A stretch of 64,000 nucleotides of DNA from Butyrivibrio sp. (GTDB lineage: Bacteria > Bacillota > Clostridia > Lachnospirales > Lachnospiraceae). Position 1 is the stretch's first letter. Every line of letters starts with the position of its first letter. This document shows positions 1-8,009 of this stretch, piece by piece. The stretch covers positions 1 to 64,000 of the forward strand of contig SVGC01000017.1 in NCBI GenBank assembly GCA_015056495.1, given 5' to 3'. The notes beneath the pieces are model-generated. The model was not told where the DNA came from, did not search any database, and was given only the letters and a program-made list of their open reading frames with translations. The translations under genes and the position numbers were made by a program.

Positions 1-46
1 AAGCCTTTAGGCTTTGCCGGTAAAAGGCCCTTATAGGGCCAGAACA

Positions 47-78
47 AACCACCGGCTAAGCCGGTGGTTCTGATTTTT
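47..78 (+). terminator. Hairpin, probable terminator
   Basis: Perfect 11-bp stem (47-57 with 59-69, arm AACCACCGGCT) with a minimal loop, followed by a T-rich stretch. Smaller hairpins (1-14 and 26-40) lie just before it. It separates whatever lies left of the window from the island that begins at about 120. Confidence 0.6.
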
Positions 79-133
79 ATTATGCACAAATTCTTGCGAA
101 CGCGAGATTTTTAGAACGATTGTTCAGAACTTG

Positions 134-142
134 TGATATAAT
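134..142 (+). promoter_or_regulatory. Extended -10 promoter for the XRE/TcmP operon
   Basis: TGATATAAT is a perfect extended -10 element about 65 bases before the XRE gene. No good -35 box is visible at the right spacing, as is common for extended -10 promoters. The same TGATATAAT sequence occurs before the membrane-anchored protein at 8010. Confidence 0.5.
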
Positions 143-208
143 TGAAGAGGCGCATTATGGCTTAGATAGGCCATTTTAAACAGTTTCAAAAGGTAAGAGG
201 AACAAAAT

Positions 209-409
209 ATGGCAGTATCTTATAAGAAACTATTTAAACTGATGATTGATAAAGATATGAAACGAAAGGATTTGATTGAAAAGACCGGTTTGAGCTATGC
301 GACAATCGCAAAGCTTGAAAATGGTGACAATGTGCAGATGGAGGTATTAGAAAGAATTTGCAGAGAATTTAAATGTCAGTTAAATGACATAGCTGAAATA
401 ATTTTTTGA
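209..409 (+). CDS. Small XRE-family HTH transcriptional regulator
   Basis: The 66-residue protein is a single Cro/CI-type helix-turn-helix domain. The recognition region reads KTGLSYATIAKLENGDN (about 25-41), which has the usual SxxTIxKLENG pattern. This compact form, a bare HTH without a sensor domain, is common in Firmicutes. An AGAGG ribosome site lies 8 bases before the ATG. It is the first gene after an extended -10 promoter and sits 62 bases before tcmP, so it probably regulates the tcmP/radical-SAM operon. Family assignment is firm; its target is inferred. Confidence 0.9.
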   Translation: MAVSYKKLFKLMIDKDMKRKDLIEKTGLSYATIAKLENGDNVQMEVLERICREFKCQLNDIAEIIF

Positions 410-471
410 AATAAGAACTATCGGGGATATAGAAAAAATTAAAAGTAGAGAAATGTTTTGGAGGGAGTATT

Positions 472-1602
472 ATGGCGGGTTCTAAAAAAAATGACGTTAT
501 CAGTATTGTGTCACCACATAGCATTAAGAAATTCGAGTTGATTTCCGAATATGTTAAAGCTTGGGTTCAAATAATAATGCAAATAGAAAAATGTAAAGGT
601 ATTGTATATATCGATTGTATGTCAAATAGTGGTGTTTATCAGACAGAGGAAGGAGAAGAAATTGAAGGAACAGCACTAAGAGTATCAAAGATTATTGCGG
701 ATGCTATGAACACATATGCAAAAAAGCAAGCATATTTGTATTTTAACGACCTTAAGGCTGAAAAGATTGATTTACTTAGTACACGACTTCCGAAACAAAC
801 AGATAATTTCCATATATATACAGAAGTGATGGATGCGAGTGTTATGTTGAAGAAAATTTCATCTCAGTTCAAATCAACATTTGAAGGAATGCATTTTTTG
901 CTCGTTTATGATCCTTATGATGCGCATATAGATTGGGAGGCACTTGATCCTTTTTTGAAAAATTGGGGTGAAGTTATTATTAATCATATGGTTTCAGATA
1001 CTATTAGAGCAGCAAAAACTGCTAAAAAGCCTGAAGTTGTAAAAAAATATGAAGATACCTATAAGATGACAATTAGTGATTTGATTTCGGTAGGTAGTGA
1101 TAGGAATGAATATGAAAAGATAATAGAAAAGATAATTACTAATAGTACAGGAAGAAAAGACGATGATTATCATATAGCAGTATTTCCATTTTTTAATAGT
1201 AATAATGCGGTTGTCTATAATTTGCTCCATTGTACTAGACATTACAAAGGTTTTGAACTTTTTAAGACTACAGCATGGAAGATATTTGGAGATAAATCTT
1301 CGATGAAAAATACACATAACAGTGAGAATCAAATGCAATTATGTTTCAATGTGGATGGAAATATCATCTGTGAAACTCCTGAAGATGATTCCTGTTATAA
1401 TCTAAGAGATGCTGCTTTATATATTCAAAGACATTTCAGAGGTAAAATGAATGTGCCTAATGATGAAGTATGGAATTATCTTGGACAGCATCCGATTTTT
1501 CCTACTAGAGGATATAAGAATAAAATTAGAGATGTGTTGAAACGAGAATTTGAAATGAAGGCTTCTCGTAGTTCAATGACATTTTCTGATAGGAGTTACT
1601 AA
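472..1602 (+). CDS. tcmP: Three-Cys-motif partner protein TcmP
   Basis: A 376-residue protein that I recognise as TcmP, a family named for its steady pairing with a radical-SAM-like three-cysteine protein; that partner follows here after 3 bases. The N-terminal half looks like a methyltransferase-type Rossmann fold: YIDCMSNSG (46-54) sits where motif I would be and DPYDAHIDW (147-155) resembles motif IV. The C-terminal 60 residues look like a winged helix. The molecular function of the family is not established to my knowledge. The gene is AT-rich compared with the core genes to the right, which fits acquisition by transfer. GGAGGG lies upstream of the ATG at good spacing. Confidence 0.8.
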   Translation: MAGSKKNDVISIVSPHSIKKFELISEYVKAWVQIIMQIEKCKGIVYIDCMSNSGVYQTEEGEEIEGTALRVSKIIADAMNTYAKKQAYLYFNDLKAEKIDLLSTRLPKQTDNFHIYTEVMDASVMLKKISSQFKSTFEGMHFLLVYDPYDAHIDWEALDPFLKNWGEVIINHMVSDTIRAAKTAKKPEVVKKYEDTYKMTISDLISVGSDRNEYEKIIEKIITNSTGRKDDDYHIAVFPFFNSNNAVVYNLLHCTRHYKGFELFKTTAWKIFGDKSSMKNTHNSENQMQLCFNVDGNIICETPEDDSCYNLRDAALYIQRHFRGKMNVPNDEVWNYLGQHPIFPTRGYKNKIRDVLKREFEMKASRSSMTFSDRSY

Positions 1603-1605
1603 AGA

Positions 1606-2382
1606 ATGCCAAATATTGAAGGCTATATAACACGAAAATCGATGCTTTATAAAACGGGAGTTGAATATGGAGATTATACTATAAACTATGTTCAAGGATG
1701 TGCGCATGGATGCAGATATCCTTGCTATGCTTTCCTGTTAAAGAAACGATTTGGACAAGTTAAAACGTATGAGGACTGGCTGATGCCTTATCTAGTATCG
1801 AATACACTGGAAATTCTGGACAAGGAGATCCCGCGTCTCAAAGATAAGATTATTTCAGTGCATCTGTGCTTCACAACAGATCCATTTATGGTGGGATATT
1901 CCGAGATTGAGAAAATGAGCCTTGATGTCATAAGGAAATTAAATGATGCGGGGATAAAATGCACGGTACTTACCAAAGGAATCCTGCCAATCAGTCTAGC
2001 AAAGTGTTCCAAGGATAACGAATATGGGATTACGCTGATCTCTCTGGATGAGGAGTACAGAGAGAAGATGGAGCCCGGATCATCGCCATATGCAGAAAGA
2101 CTAAATGCGCTGAAGAAACTGCATGAGAAAGGATGCAAGACTTGGGTGAGTATTGAGCCATATCCTACGCCGAATCTAATAGATCAGGATCTGAAGAAGA
2201 TTCTGAAAGCTGTTAGTTTCGTGGATAAGATTATCTTCGGAAGAACCAATTACTGCAAGGACGTTACATCAGGATATCCTGAGCATAAAAAGTTCTATAA
2301 CGAAAAAGCGAAGGAAGTGATTGAATTCTGCACTAAGAGGGGCATTGCTTACCACATAAAGGATAAAACGATTACGGAATAG
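1606..2382 (+). CDS. Radical-SAM-like three-Cys protein, TcmP partner
   Basis: This 258-residue protein carries a three-cysteine motif, GCAHGCRYPCYAF, with Cys32, Cys36 and Cys40 (CxxxCxxxC). Canonical radical SAM is CxxxCxxC, and the surrounding NYVQGC..GC..PCYA resembles spore photoproduct lyase-like and DUF5131 (phage Gp37/Gp68) proteins. TTDP (about 90), TVLTKG (about 120) and SIEPYPTP (about 181) are typical strand ends of such TIM-barrel enzymes. It would bind a 4Fe-4S cluster and SAM. The ribosome site AGGAG (1591-1595) lies inside the end of tcmP, so the two are translated together. The substrate is unknown. The gene ends right at the junction with a helicase remnant. Confidence 0.75.
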   Translation: MPNIEGYITRKSMLYKTGVEYGDYTINYVQGCAHGCRYPCYAFLLKKRFGQVKTYEDWLMPYLVSNTLEILDKEIPRLKDKIISVHLCFTTDPFMVGYSEIEKMSLDVIRKLNDAGIKCTVLTKGILPISLAKCSKDNEYGITLISLDEEYREKMEPGSSPYAERLNALKKLHEKGCKTWVSIEPYPTPNLIDQDLKKILKAVSFVDKIIFGRTNYCKDVTSGYPEHKKFYNEKAKEVIEFCTKRGIAYHIKDKTITE

Positions 2383-2398
2383 AATCCGTTTTTTAGTA

Positions 2399-3055
2399 CA
2401 CCTAACGGTTCACAAATCGCAGGGGAGTCAGTTTGATACGGTTGTTCTGATCCTCGCGGAACCATGCAGGATCCTTTCAAGGGAAATGTTGTATACAGCC
2501 TTAACAAGACAGAAGAAGAAAATAGTCATCATTTACAATGAGGATCCTCATAGGCTTATGGACTATGTATCACCCAAGAATTCTGATATAGCGCAACGTT
2601 TTACGGATTTGTTTTATGAAGAACTATTGCCTGATAAATCAGAGAATAAACCAAGTATTGTAAAGGTTGGAAACAAGTTTTATGAGGATAGTTTGATTCA
2701 TAGGACAACACGCGGAGAATTTGTGCGGTCGAAGTCAGAATTAATCATTGCAGATCATCTATTCAGCAATGGTATTAACTATGATTATGAACCCGAGGTT
2801 ACTGTGGACGGAAGAAAGTTCAGACCGGATTTTGTAGCGTATGATCCTGATGACGATGAGGCATTTTGGTATTGGGAACATGTAGGCATGCCTACAGACC
2901 CTGGCTATATGTCGAGATGGGAAGAAAAGCTAGCGTACTACAATGCTCATGGAATTCAGGAGGGTAAAAACCTTATCATTACTTCAGATGGTGATAATGG
3001 AAGCTTGGATTCAAAGGAAATTGACAATCTTATCAAAAGGACGTTTGATTTATAA
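2399..3055 (+). pseudogene. C-terminal stump of an SF1 helicase fused to a PD-(D/E)XK-like nuclease
   Basis: Reading the frame upstream of the first ATG (2486) gives TVHKSQGSQFD and then REMLYTALTRQKK. These are the late helicase motifs of RecD/UvrD-type superfamily 1 enzymes (UvrD_C_2). The Walker A and earlier motifs are absent, and the frame runs straight back into the radical-SAM gene. The C-terminal half contains SKSELIIADHL, FRPDF and YWEHVG, which has the spacing of a PD-(D/E)XK nuclease core (E..., D..., ExH). A full-length relative would be several hundred residues longer. The stump may still express a free nuclease domain from ATG 2486 (189 residues). Best read as a helicase-nuclease cut short when the tcmP cassette arrived. 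Confidence 0.75.
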
Positions 3056-3168
3056 GTATATATACAAATATTACATTACAGATAGGACGGTAGAATATTA
3101 CAATGGCTTGAATAGAGACTCTTACAGCATATAAGTGTAGATTTAGTTATTTACAAAGGAACAATCCA

Positions 3169-4059
3169 TTGATTGAGGAGCAACGTGAAGCGATAAGGAG
3201 TGGTGAAGAACCAAATTATTCTTTTTCTGAATTTATTGATACATATAAAGAATACACAAGTAACCTTGCAATTGGCGAAAATTCAGATAGAGCAATTGCT
3301 TTGGCAGAAAACAAGATAGAGTTTCGAGAAAAAAACGGAGTTAAGATATGGCATATAATGCCAAATGCAGGTAAACAAGGAAAACCGATTACGGTAATGA
3401 AAAAGACTGGAGAAAAATACAATTACGGTTCTGATGCAGCTGCGTTATATGAGTATCATGTTTTCGTTTACGAGAGTGATGATGGATTCATAGCTATTTT
3501 CCACAGACAAAATGGATCTGGCTGCAAGAGTGTTTTTTTGGAAACAGCAAACAATGCTATTAAGAGTAAAGGCTTAAAACTTGAGATGGATTTGATTGTT
3601 CCAATGGTAGATGAAGTAAATGATATTACACCTACAAAAATCACAATGCAATTTATAAAACAAGAGCTATCTTCTGATGTGGCTGATAATGTTAATGGAT
3701 CAAGAAGAAAACATATTATAAGGGAAGTAGGATTAAACCTGGAAGAACAGGAGAATAGAATGATCCTTGATATTATTAATAGATTTCATGCTAAGGAAAT
3801 TGATCAAGCGAAAGCATTTGCCTTAATTAAAGCGGAGCTTAATGATGAAGTAGATTATAATGACGCGGAAATTAGGTTACGTGTAGGAGGTAAACGTCAT
3901 CAAAAAATCCGATGGTGTGAATTTGAGAATATAGTTGGAGCTCATGATATTTCAGCTAGATTGTATGAAGCTTATAAAAACTCTCATGACTTTGCTGGAG
4001 AATTAGCAAAGCTTTCAGATGAATACTATGATGATATTCTTAAATCTGAGGAGGTATAA
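3169..4059 (+). CDS. Unrecognised soluble protein, possible phage-sensor partner of a membrane protein
   Basis: A 296-residue protein that I do not recognise. It has no signal peptide or membrane segment and is rich in charged residues; the middle (about 90-170) looks like an alpha/beta fold and the end is helical. The listed start is TTG 3169 with AAGGA 9 bases upstream. The frame stays open upstream to 3112 and reads IETLTAYKCRFSYLQRNNP, which looks like real coding sequence; just before it lies ATG GCT TGA. An original start at 3103 may therefore have been broken by a stop codon. A five-helix membrane protein follows after 4 bases. A soluble protein of about 300 residues plus a small membrane protein recalls phage RexA/RexB. 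I see no sequence proof of homology. Confidence 0.6.
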   Translation: MIEEQREAIRSGEEPNYSFSEFIDTYKEYTSNLAIGENSDRAIALAENKIEFREKNGVKIWHIMPNAGKQGKPITVMKKTGEKYNYGSDAAALYEYHVFVYESDDGFIAIFHRQNGSGCKSVFLETANNAIKSKGLKLEMDLIVPMVDEVNDITPTKITMQFIKQELSSDVADNVNGSRRKHIIREVGLNLEEQENRMILDIINRFHAKEIDQAKAFALIKAELNDEVDYNDAEIRLRVGGKRHQKIRWCEFENIVGAHDISARLYEAYKNSHDFAGELAKLSDEYYDDILKSEEV

Positions 4060-4063
4060 CATA

Positions 4064-4609
4064 TTGAAAGATGCAGTTTTAAGTATAATAGCTATTGGTA
4101 TTGTTATACTTATGTTGTTTTGCAATAAGAAAGTTAGGATTTTCTCAATTATAAAAAGTCAATTCCAAGTTTATAGAAACGACAGTACAAAAAGGATATC
4201 GCTTTGGGATATTCTTTGTTTTGTAATTATGCCAATAGTCTTAGGAGCGATAATTGTTTTTGGGTTTGAATCTAGCATAGATGAAAAGCTTGCAGGAGTG
4301 TTAACTACAGTATTTGCATTTATATTTACAGTGCTGTTTGGATTTGCAGCTATACTTGTTGGAAAGCTTAACAGTGATAATAAGCTTGAAAAGCAGGTAG
4401 TTAATGAGACATTTGTCTCAATTATGACATGTAATATTTTATCTCTGTGTTCGGCAATCTTTTCTATAATCGTTATAGTTATTAAAAATAATTATGTTAT
4501 AGCGGTGTTATCTCTGTTTATTTACTGCTTTTCATTTATGATAGTTATGCTTCTTTTGCTTATATCGAAGAGGACATATGTGATTTATATTAATCAAAAG
4601 AATTGTTAA
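4064..4609 (+). CDS. Five-helix membrane protein, partner of the preceding gene
   Basis: I place the start at TTG 4064 because AGGAGGT (4049-4055) lies 8 bases before it; an ATG at 4019 would lie deep inside the upstream gene. The 181-residue product has five hydrophobic segments, at about residues 4-20, 46-65, 75-99, 110-133 and 139-161, with a short charged loop before each. No catalytic motif is seen. Its tight coupling to the soluble protein before it suggests a two-part system with a membrane effector. It could be a channel or pore former; no family was recognised. Confidence 0.6.
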   Translation: MKDAVLSIIAIGIVILMLFCNKKVRIFSIIKSQFQVYRNDSTKRISLWDILCFVIMPIVLGAIIVFGFESSIDEKLAGVLTTVFAFIFTVLFGFAAILVGKLNSDNKLEKQVVNETFVSIMTCNILSLCSAIFSIIVIVIKNNYVIAVLSLFIYCFSFMIVMLLLLISKRTYVIYINQKNC

Positions 4610-4632
4610 TGGGATTTATCTAAAAGGAAATT

Positions 4633-5202
4633 ATGAAAAAGAATGTATTTAGAATGCCTACTCCGGTCAAGATTACTGGAAGAACATCAAGTATTACAAA
4701 TGCGTTTGTTAACGGAATTATTCCTGTTGTTGAACCAACTGAAGATGAAATTGATGATGCTCTTGCTACTCTTGGAATGACAAGAGAGAGTATATGTTGC
4801 GCTTACTGTGGCGATACTTGCACAGAATGGGATCATTTTAGGCCACTAATAGTTGACAAGGGGCCTACAGGCTATATATCAGAAATTCATAATCTTGTTC
4901 CTGCTTGTGGCAAGTGCAATCAAAGCAAAGGTAATAAAGAATGGAAAAAATGGATGTATAGCGATGCTTCACTTTCTCCAAAAACAAGAGGCATCACGGA
5001 TATAAATGAAAGATGCCGGAAGTTGGAAGTATACGAGAGAAAGTATGCACCTACAAAGCTTGATTTTGTAGAAATTGTAGGTGAAGAGTTATGGGAAAAA
5101 CATTGGAATAACCATGAGAAACTGCTTGAATTAATGAAAACTTGTCAGGAAACATCTGATGAGATAAAGAAAAGAATTACCATGAGCCTGAGAAATGAGT
5201 AA
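4633..5202 (+). CDS. HNH endonuclease
   Basis: The 189-residue protein holds a zinc-stabilised HNH core: CAYC (56-59), WDHFRP (66-71), HNLVPAC (86-92) and the second zinc pair KCNQSKGN (94-101). This is the standard ββα-metal nuclease of restriction and defence proteins, with His68 as the likely general base. The N-terminal 50 residues and the C-terminal 80 residues have no recognised domain. AAAGGA precedes the ATG at 8 bases. It lies between the two-gene membrane system and the macrodomain gene in the same direction, so it may be the DNA-cutting arm of this island. Confidence 0.85.
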   Translation: MKKNVFRMPTPVKITGRTSSITNAFVNGIIPVVEPTEDEIDDALATLGMTRESICCAYCGDTCTEWDHFRPLIVDKGPTGYISEIHNLVPACGKCNQSKGNKEWKKWMYSDASLSPKTRGITDINERCRKLEVYERKYAPTKLDFVEIVGEELWEKHWNNHEKLLELMKTCQETSDEIKKRITMSLRNE

Positions 5203-5217
5203 AAGAAGGTATAATTC

Positions 5218-6330
5218 ATGCCATTTCAAATTATCAGAAATGATATTACAAAAGTAAAAGCAGATGCCATCGTTAACACAGCTAACCCGGAGGTTGCTAT
5301 AGGCGATGGCGTTGATTCTGCTATATATAAGGCAGCAGGAGAAGATAGGCTCCTTGCAGAGCGTCAGAAGATTGGAAGACTTAACCCTGGAGAAGTAGCT
5401 ATTACTCCGGCTTTCAATATGGATGCGAAGTTTATTATCCATGCAAGTGGTCCATGGTGGGATGGAGGAGGCCGTGGTGAGGCTGAGCTTCTTAGGCAGT
5501 GCTATGATAAGTCGTTGCAACTTGCGGCTTCCCATAAGTGCCAGTCTATTGCTTTTCCTCTACTTGCTACTGGTACTTATAGATTCCCTCAGAGACTTGC
5601 TATGGAGATAGCTGTAGATTCTTTTACCAGATTCCTTGAAGAGCATGATATAGAGATATTCCTTGTTGTGTTCGGTGACAAGGCAGTTAAGATATCAGGC
5701 GATCTTGGAGAGGAAGTCATAAGCTTCATTGATGATGACTATGTAGGCAGTGCACTTTCTGATGAGTACAGATATGAAGGCATTCCTGAGGAATTCGCTG
5801 ATTATTCTGATAGTGATCTTGGGAGGTTAGATTCAGAAGATGTTGATAATGATCTGGATTATAGTGCTGATGTCTTTCATGCTTCATCTGTTCGTCCTGG
5901 TCGAGGGCTTTCTACTAATGAGCTTGGTGTTGCTTTTGACCAGGAAGTTAAGCCATTAAAATCCTTGGATGATGTTCTTAAAGGTATATACAAAGATTCT
6001 TTTGAAAAGCACTTACAGAAGCTGATCAATAAGAAAGGTCTCAAGAATTCAGAGGTATACGCAGCTGCGAATATATCGAAACAGTATTTTTCCAAATTAT
6101 TAAAAGGACGGGTTAAGCCTTCTAAAGAAAAGGTTTTGGCGCTGGCCGTGGGGCTTCGCCTCAATATGGATGAGACTGTGGATCTCCTCAAGTTGGCAGG
6201 CTACGCTTTATCGCCTATATCCCAGACAGATGCTGTGGTGGAATATTTCATAGAGCATGAGGACTACAATGTATTAAAAATAGATATTGTACTGTTTGAT
6301 TACGGCTTAGACCCGCTTTCAAATGGATGA
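5218..6330 (+). CDS. Macrodomain protein with C-terminal XRE-like HTH
   Basis: Residues 1-165 form a macrodomain: NTANPEVAIGDGVDSAIYKA (20-39) is the ADP-ribose binding loop, with HASGPWW near 77-83 and LLATGTYRFP near 115-124 as the phosphate loop. Macrodomains bind or remove ADP-ribose from proteins, nucleic acids or O-acetyl-ADP-ribose. An acidic linker (about 190-225) leads to a helix-turn-helix of XRE type (about 258-310, with SKQYFSKLLKGRVKPS) and a helical tail ending in YNVLKIDIVLFDYGLDP. This fusion is known in Lachnospiraceae. The HTH suggests DNA binding or control of its own locus. A terminator-like hairpin separates it from the vWA gene. Confidence 0.88.
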   Translation: MPFQIIRNDITKVKADAIVNTANPEVAIGDGVDSAIYKAAGEDRLLAERQKIGRLNPGEVAITPAFNMDAKFIIHASGPWWDGGGRGEAELLRQCYDKSLQLAASHKCQSIAFPLLATGTYRFPQRLAMEIAVDSFTRFLEEHDIEIFLVVFGDKAVKISGDLGEEVISFIDDDYVGSALSDEYRYEGIPEEFADYSDSDLGRLDSEDVDNDLDYSADVFHASSVRPGRGLSTNELGVAFDQEVKPLKSLDDVLKGIYKDSFEKHLQKLINKKGLKNSEVYAAANISKQYFSKLLKGRVKPSKEKVLALAVGLRLNMDETVDLLKLAGYALSPISQTDAVVEYFIEHEDYNVLKIDIVLFDYGLDPLSNG

Positions 6331-6334
6331 TTAC

Positions 6335-6362
6335 AAGGTCGCCTTCGGGTTGACCTTTTTTC
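6335..6362 (+). terminator. Hairpin terminator after the macrodomain gene
   Basis: AAGGTC (6335-6340) pairs with GACCTT (6352-6357), with an inner CC/GG pair around a TTCG loop, and is followed by a run of T. A second hairpin, GCCTC/GAGGC, lies at about 6401-6421 just before the vWA ribosome site. Read-through to the vWA gene is possible, so this could act as an attenuator. Confidence 0.65.
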
Positions 6363-6448
6363 TATGGCCAATTGGTATCATCTAATCATCAGATAACGAA
6401 CGCCTCACTGCAGGGAGGCAGCCTAAGATGCCAGGAGGTAAAGAATTT

Positions 6449-7138
6449 ATGAGTAAAGGATATACAGAGATTATTTATATTTTGGATAGATCAGGTTCTA
6501 TGGGCGGTCTTGAATCAGACACAATCGGCGGCTTCAATTCCATGATGGAGCAGCAGAAGAAGACTGGGGAGAAGGCTGTTGTATCTACGGTTCTTTTTGA
6601 TGATGTATGTGAAGTGATCCATGACAGAGTTCCTATTGAGAGGGTTGAGAAGATGACTGACAAGCAGTATTACGTTAGGGACTGTACAGCTCTTCTTGAT
6701 GCAGTTGGAGGCGCTATTCATCATATCGGTAACGTGCACAAGTATGCGAGAGAAGAAGACAGGCCTGAGAAAACTATCGTAGTTATTACTACAGATGGTA
6801 TGGAAAATGCAAGTTGCAAGTATTCCAGGGACAAGATTGAGAAAATGGTTAAGCGTCAGCAAAAGAAATACGGCTGGGAGTTCATCTTCATAGGGGCCAA
6901 CATAGATGCTTATGCTGAGGCTCAGAAGTATGGTATCCGCAGGGACAGGGCTGTTAATTATGTGTGTGATGATATGGGTACAGCCAATGTGTACGCAGGT
7001 GTTTCTAAGGCAGTTTGCTCAGTAATGATGGCTGATAGTTTGTGTGAGGTTGAAGGCTGTCTTGATAATAGTGATTGGGACGAGGAGATAAACGCAGATT
7101 ATCAGAGACGTGGTAGCGGCAGAAAGGCAAGGAGGTAA
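6449..7138 (+). CDS. vWA (von Willebrand factor A) domain protein
   Basis: I use ATG 6449 because AGGAGGT (6433-6439) sits 9 bases before it; ATG 6428 has no ribosome site. The 229-residue protein is a single vWA domain with a complete MIDAS metal site: DRSGS (13-17), the threonine in RDCTALLDAV (about 82-91) and the aspartate in VITTDGMENAS (about 112-122). Bacterial vWA proteins of this type scaffold multi-protein complexes in the cytoplasm. It ends 5 bases before the ADP-ribosylglycohydrolase start, and both are in one frame order, so it probably binds or positions that enzyme or its substrate. Confidence 0.9.
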   Translation: MSKGYTEIIYILDRSGSMGGLESDTIGGFNSMMEQQKKTGEKAVVSTVLFDDVCEVIHDRVPIERVEKMTDKQYYVRDCTALLDAVGGAIHHIGNVHKYAREEDRPEKTIVVITTDGMENASCKYSRDKIEKMVKRQQKKYGWEFIFIGANIDAYAEAQKYGIRRDRAVNYVCDDMGTANVYAGVSKAVCSVMMADSLCEVEGCLDNSDWDEEINADYQRRGSGRKARR

Positions 7139-7143
7139 TAGCG

Positions 7144-7929
7144 ATGGCAGTAAAAGGTGCAGTGCTTGGAGATATCCTTGGTTCTCAGTACGAATTTGAC
7201 AGGCCATTTGAGCTTGATTGGAAGAATGTGCCGCTTATTAGCGGCCTTCCAATGGGATTCACTGATGATACAGTTATGACGCTGGCTATTAAGAAGGCTA
7301 TTGCAGAAGGGCTAGACCTGACTGATACTATGGTCAGGATAGGCAGAAGGTATCCTAATTGCGGCTATGGTGGCAGGTTCTATAGCTGGATCAATGATGA
7401 AGATCATAGACCATACAATAGCTGGGGCAATGGCTCCGCCATGAGAGTTGCTTTTGTAGGCGAGCATTATGAAGATTATGATGAGATGCAACGTATGGCG
7501 GAGGATACAGCTGCTGTGTCTCATGATCATCCTGAAGGAATCAAAGGCGCAGTAGTTACCGCTACTTGTATCTGGATGGCAAGGCATGGCAAGACCAGGC
7601 AGGAGATCTACGAGTATGTGTTGGAGCAGTATCCGGTTAACAAGTATGAGTATAGTATTGGATATAGCCTTGATGAGATACGTCCTAGATATATTTGGAA
7701 TGAGAGCTGTCAGGGTTCTGTGCCGGCGGCTATGCGGTGCTTTTATGAAAGTTCAGACTATGAGTCTTTCATCCGAAATATCTATAGCCTTCAGTGCGAC
7801 AGCGATACCTTTGGAGCTATTGCTGGTGGCGTGGCAGAGGAGTTCTATGGCGGATTCGGGAATGTGGATGCTGAGGGGATTTTGAAGGAATATCTTGATC
7901 ATGATTTGATGGAGATTTTGTTAGCGTAG
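7144..7929 (+). CDS. ADP-ribosylglycohydrolase (ARH/DraG family)
   Basis: The 261-residue enzyme has the family signatures: GDILGSQYE (9-17), FTDDT (39-43, magnesium ligands), WGNGSAMR near 99-106, SHDHPEGIKGA near 126-136, and CDSDTFGAIAGG near 218-229, where the second acidic magnesium site lies. ARH enzymes hydrolyse ADP-ribose from arginine or other side chains, using two Mg ions. It is about the usual length for a small ARH. AAGGAGG is placed 8 bases before the ATG, and the vWA gene ends 5 bases upstream. With the macrodomain gene it gives two ADP-ribose removing activities in one cluster and no obvious ADP-ribosyltransferase. Confidence 0.92.
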   Translation: MAVKGAVLGDILGSQYEFDRPFELDWKNVPLISGLPMGFTDDTVMTLAIKKAIAEGLDLTDTMVRIGRRYPNCGYGGRFYSWINDEDHRPYNSWGNGSAMRVAFVGEHYEDYDEMQRMAEDTAAVSHDHPEGIKGAVVTATCIWMARHGKTRQEIYEYVLEQYPVNKYEYSIGYSLDEIRPRYIWNESCQGSVPAAMRCFYESSDYESFIRNIYSLQCDSDTFGAIAGGVAEEFYGGFGNVDAEGILKEYLDHDLMEILLA

Positions 7930-7939
7930 GTAGTTTTTC

Positions 7940-7948
7940 TGATATAAT
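7940..7948 (+). promoter_or_regulatory. Extended -10 promoter for the 8010 gene
   Basis: TGATATAAT, identical to the element at 134-142, lies 62 bases before ATG 8010, shortly after the glycohydrolase stop. It suggests that the next gene has its own start site although it also follows the operon. Confidence 0.5.
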
Positions 7949-8009
7949 AAACTGATTGAGGTAAATCATTTAAAACTATAAATCTTTTGATACGGAGATA
8001 GTGATTGTA

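Noticed and set aside
994..1338. Minus-strand open frame within tcmP
   Set aside because: It lies inside a well-supported gene and has the skewed composition of an antisense shadow in AT-rich DNA.
4019..4063. ATG 4019 as start of the membrane protein
   Set aside because: It overlaps the upstream gene by 41 bases and has no ribosome site; AGGAGGT is ideally placed for TTG 4064.
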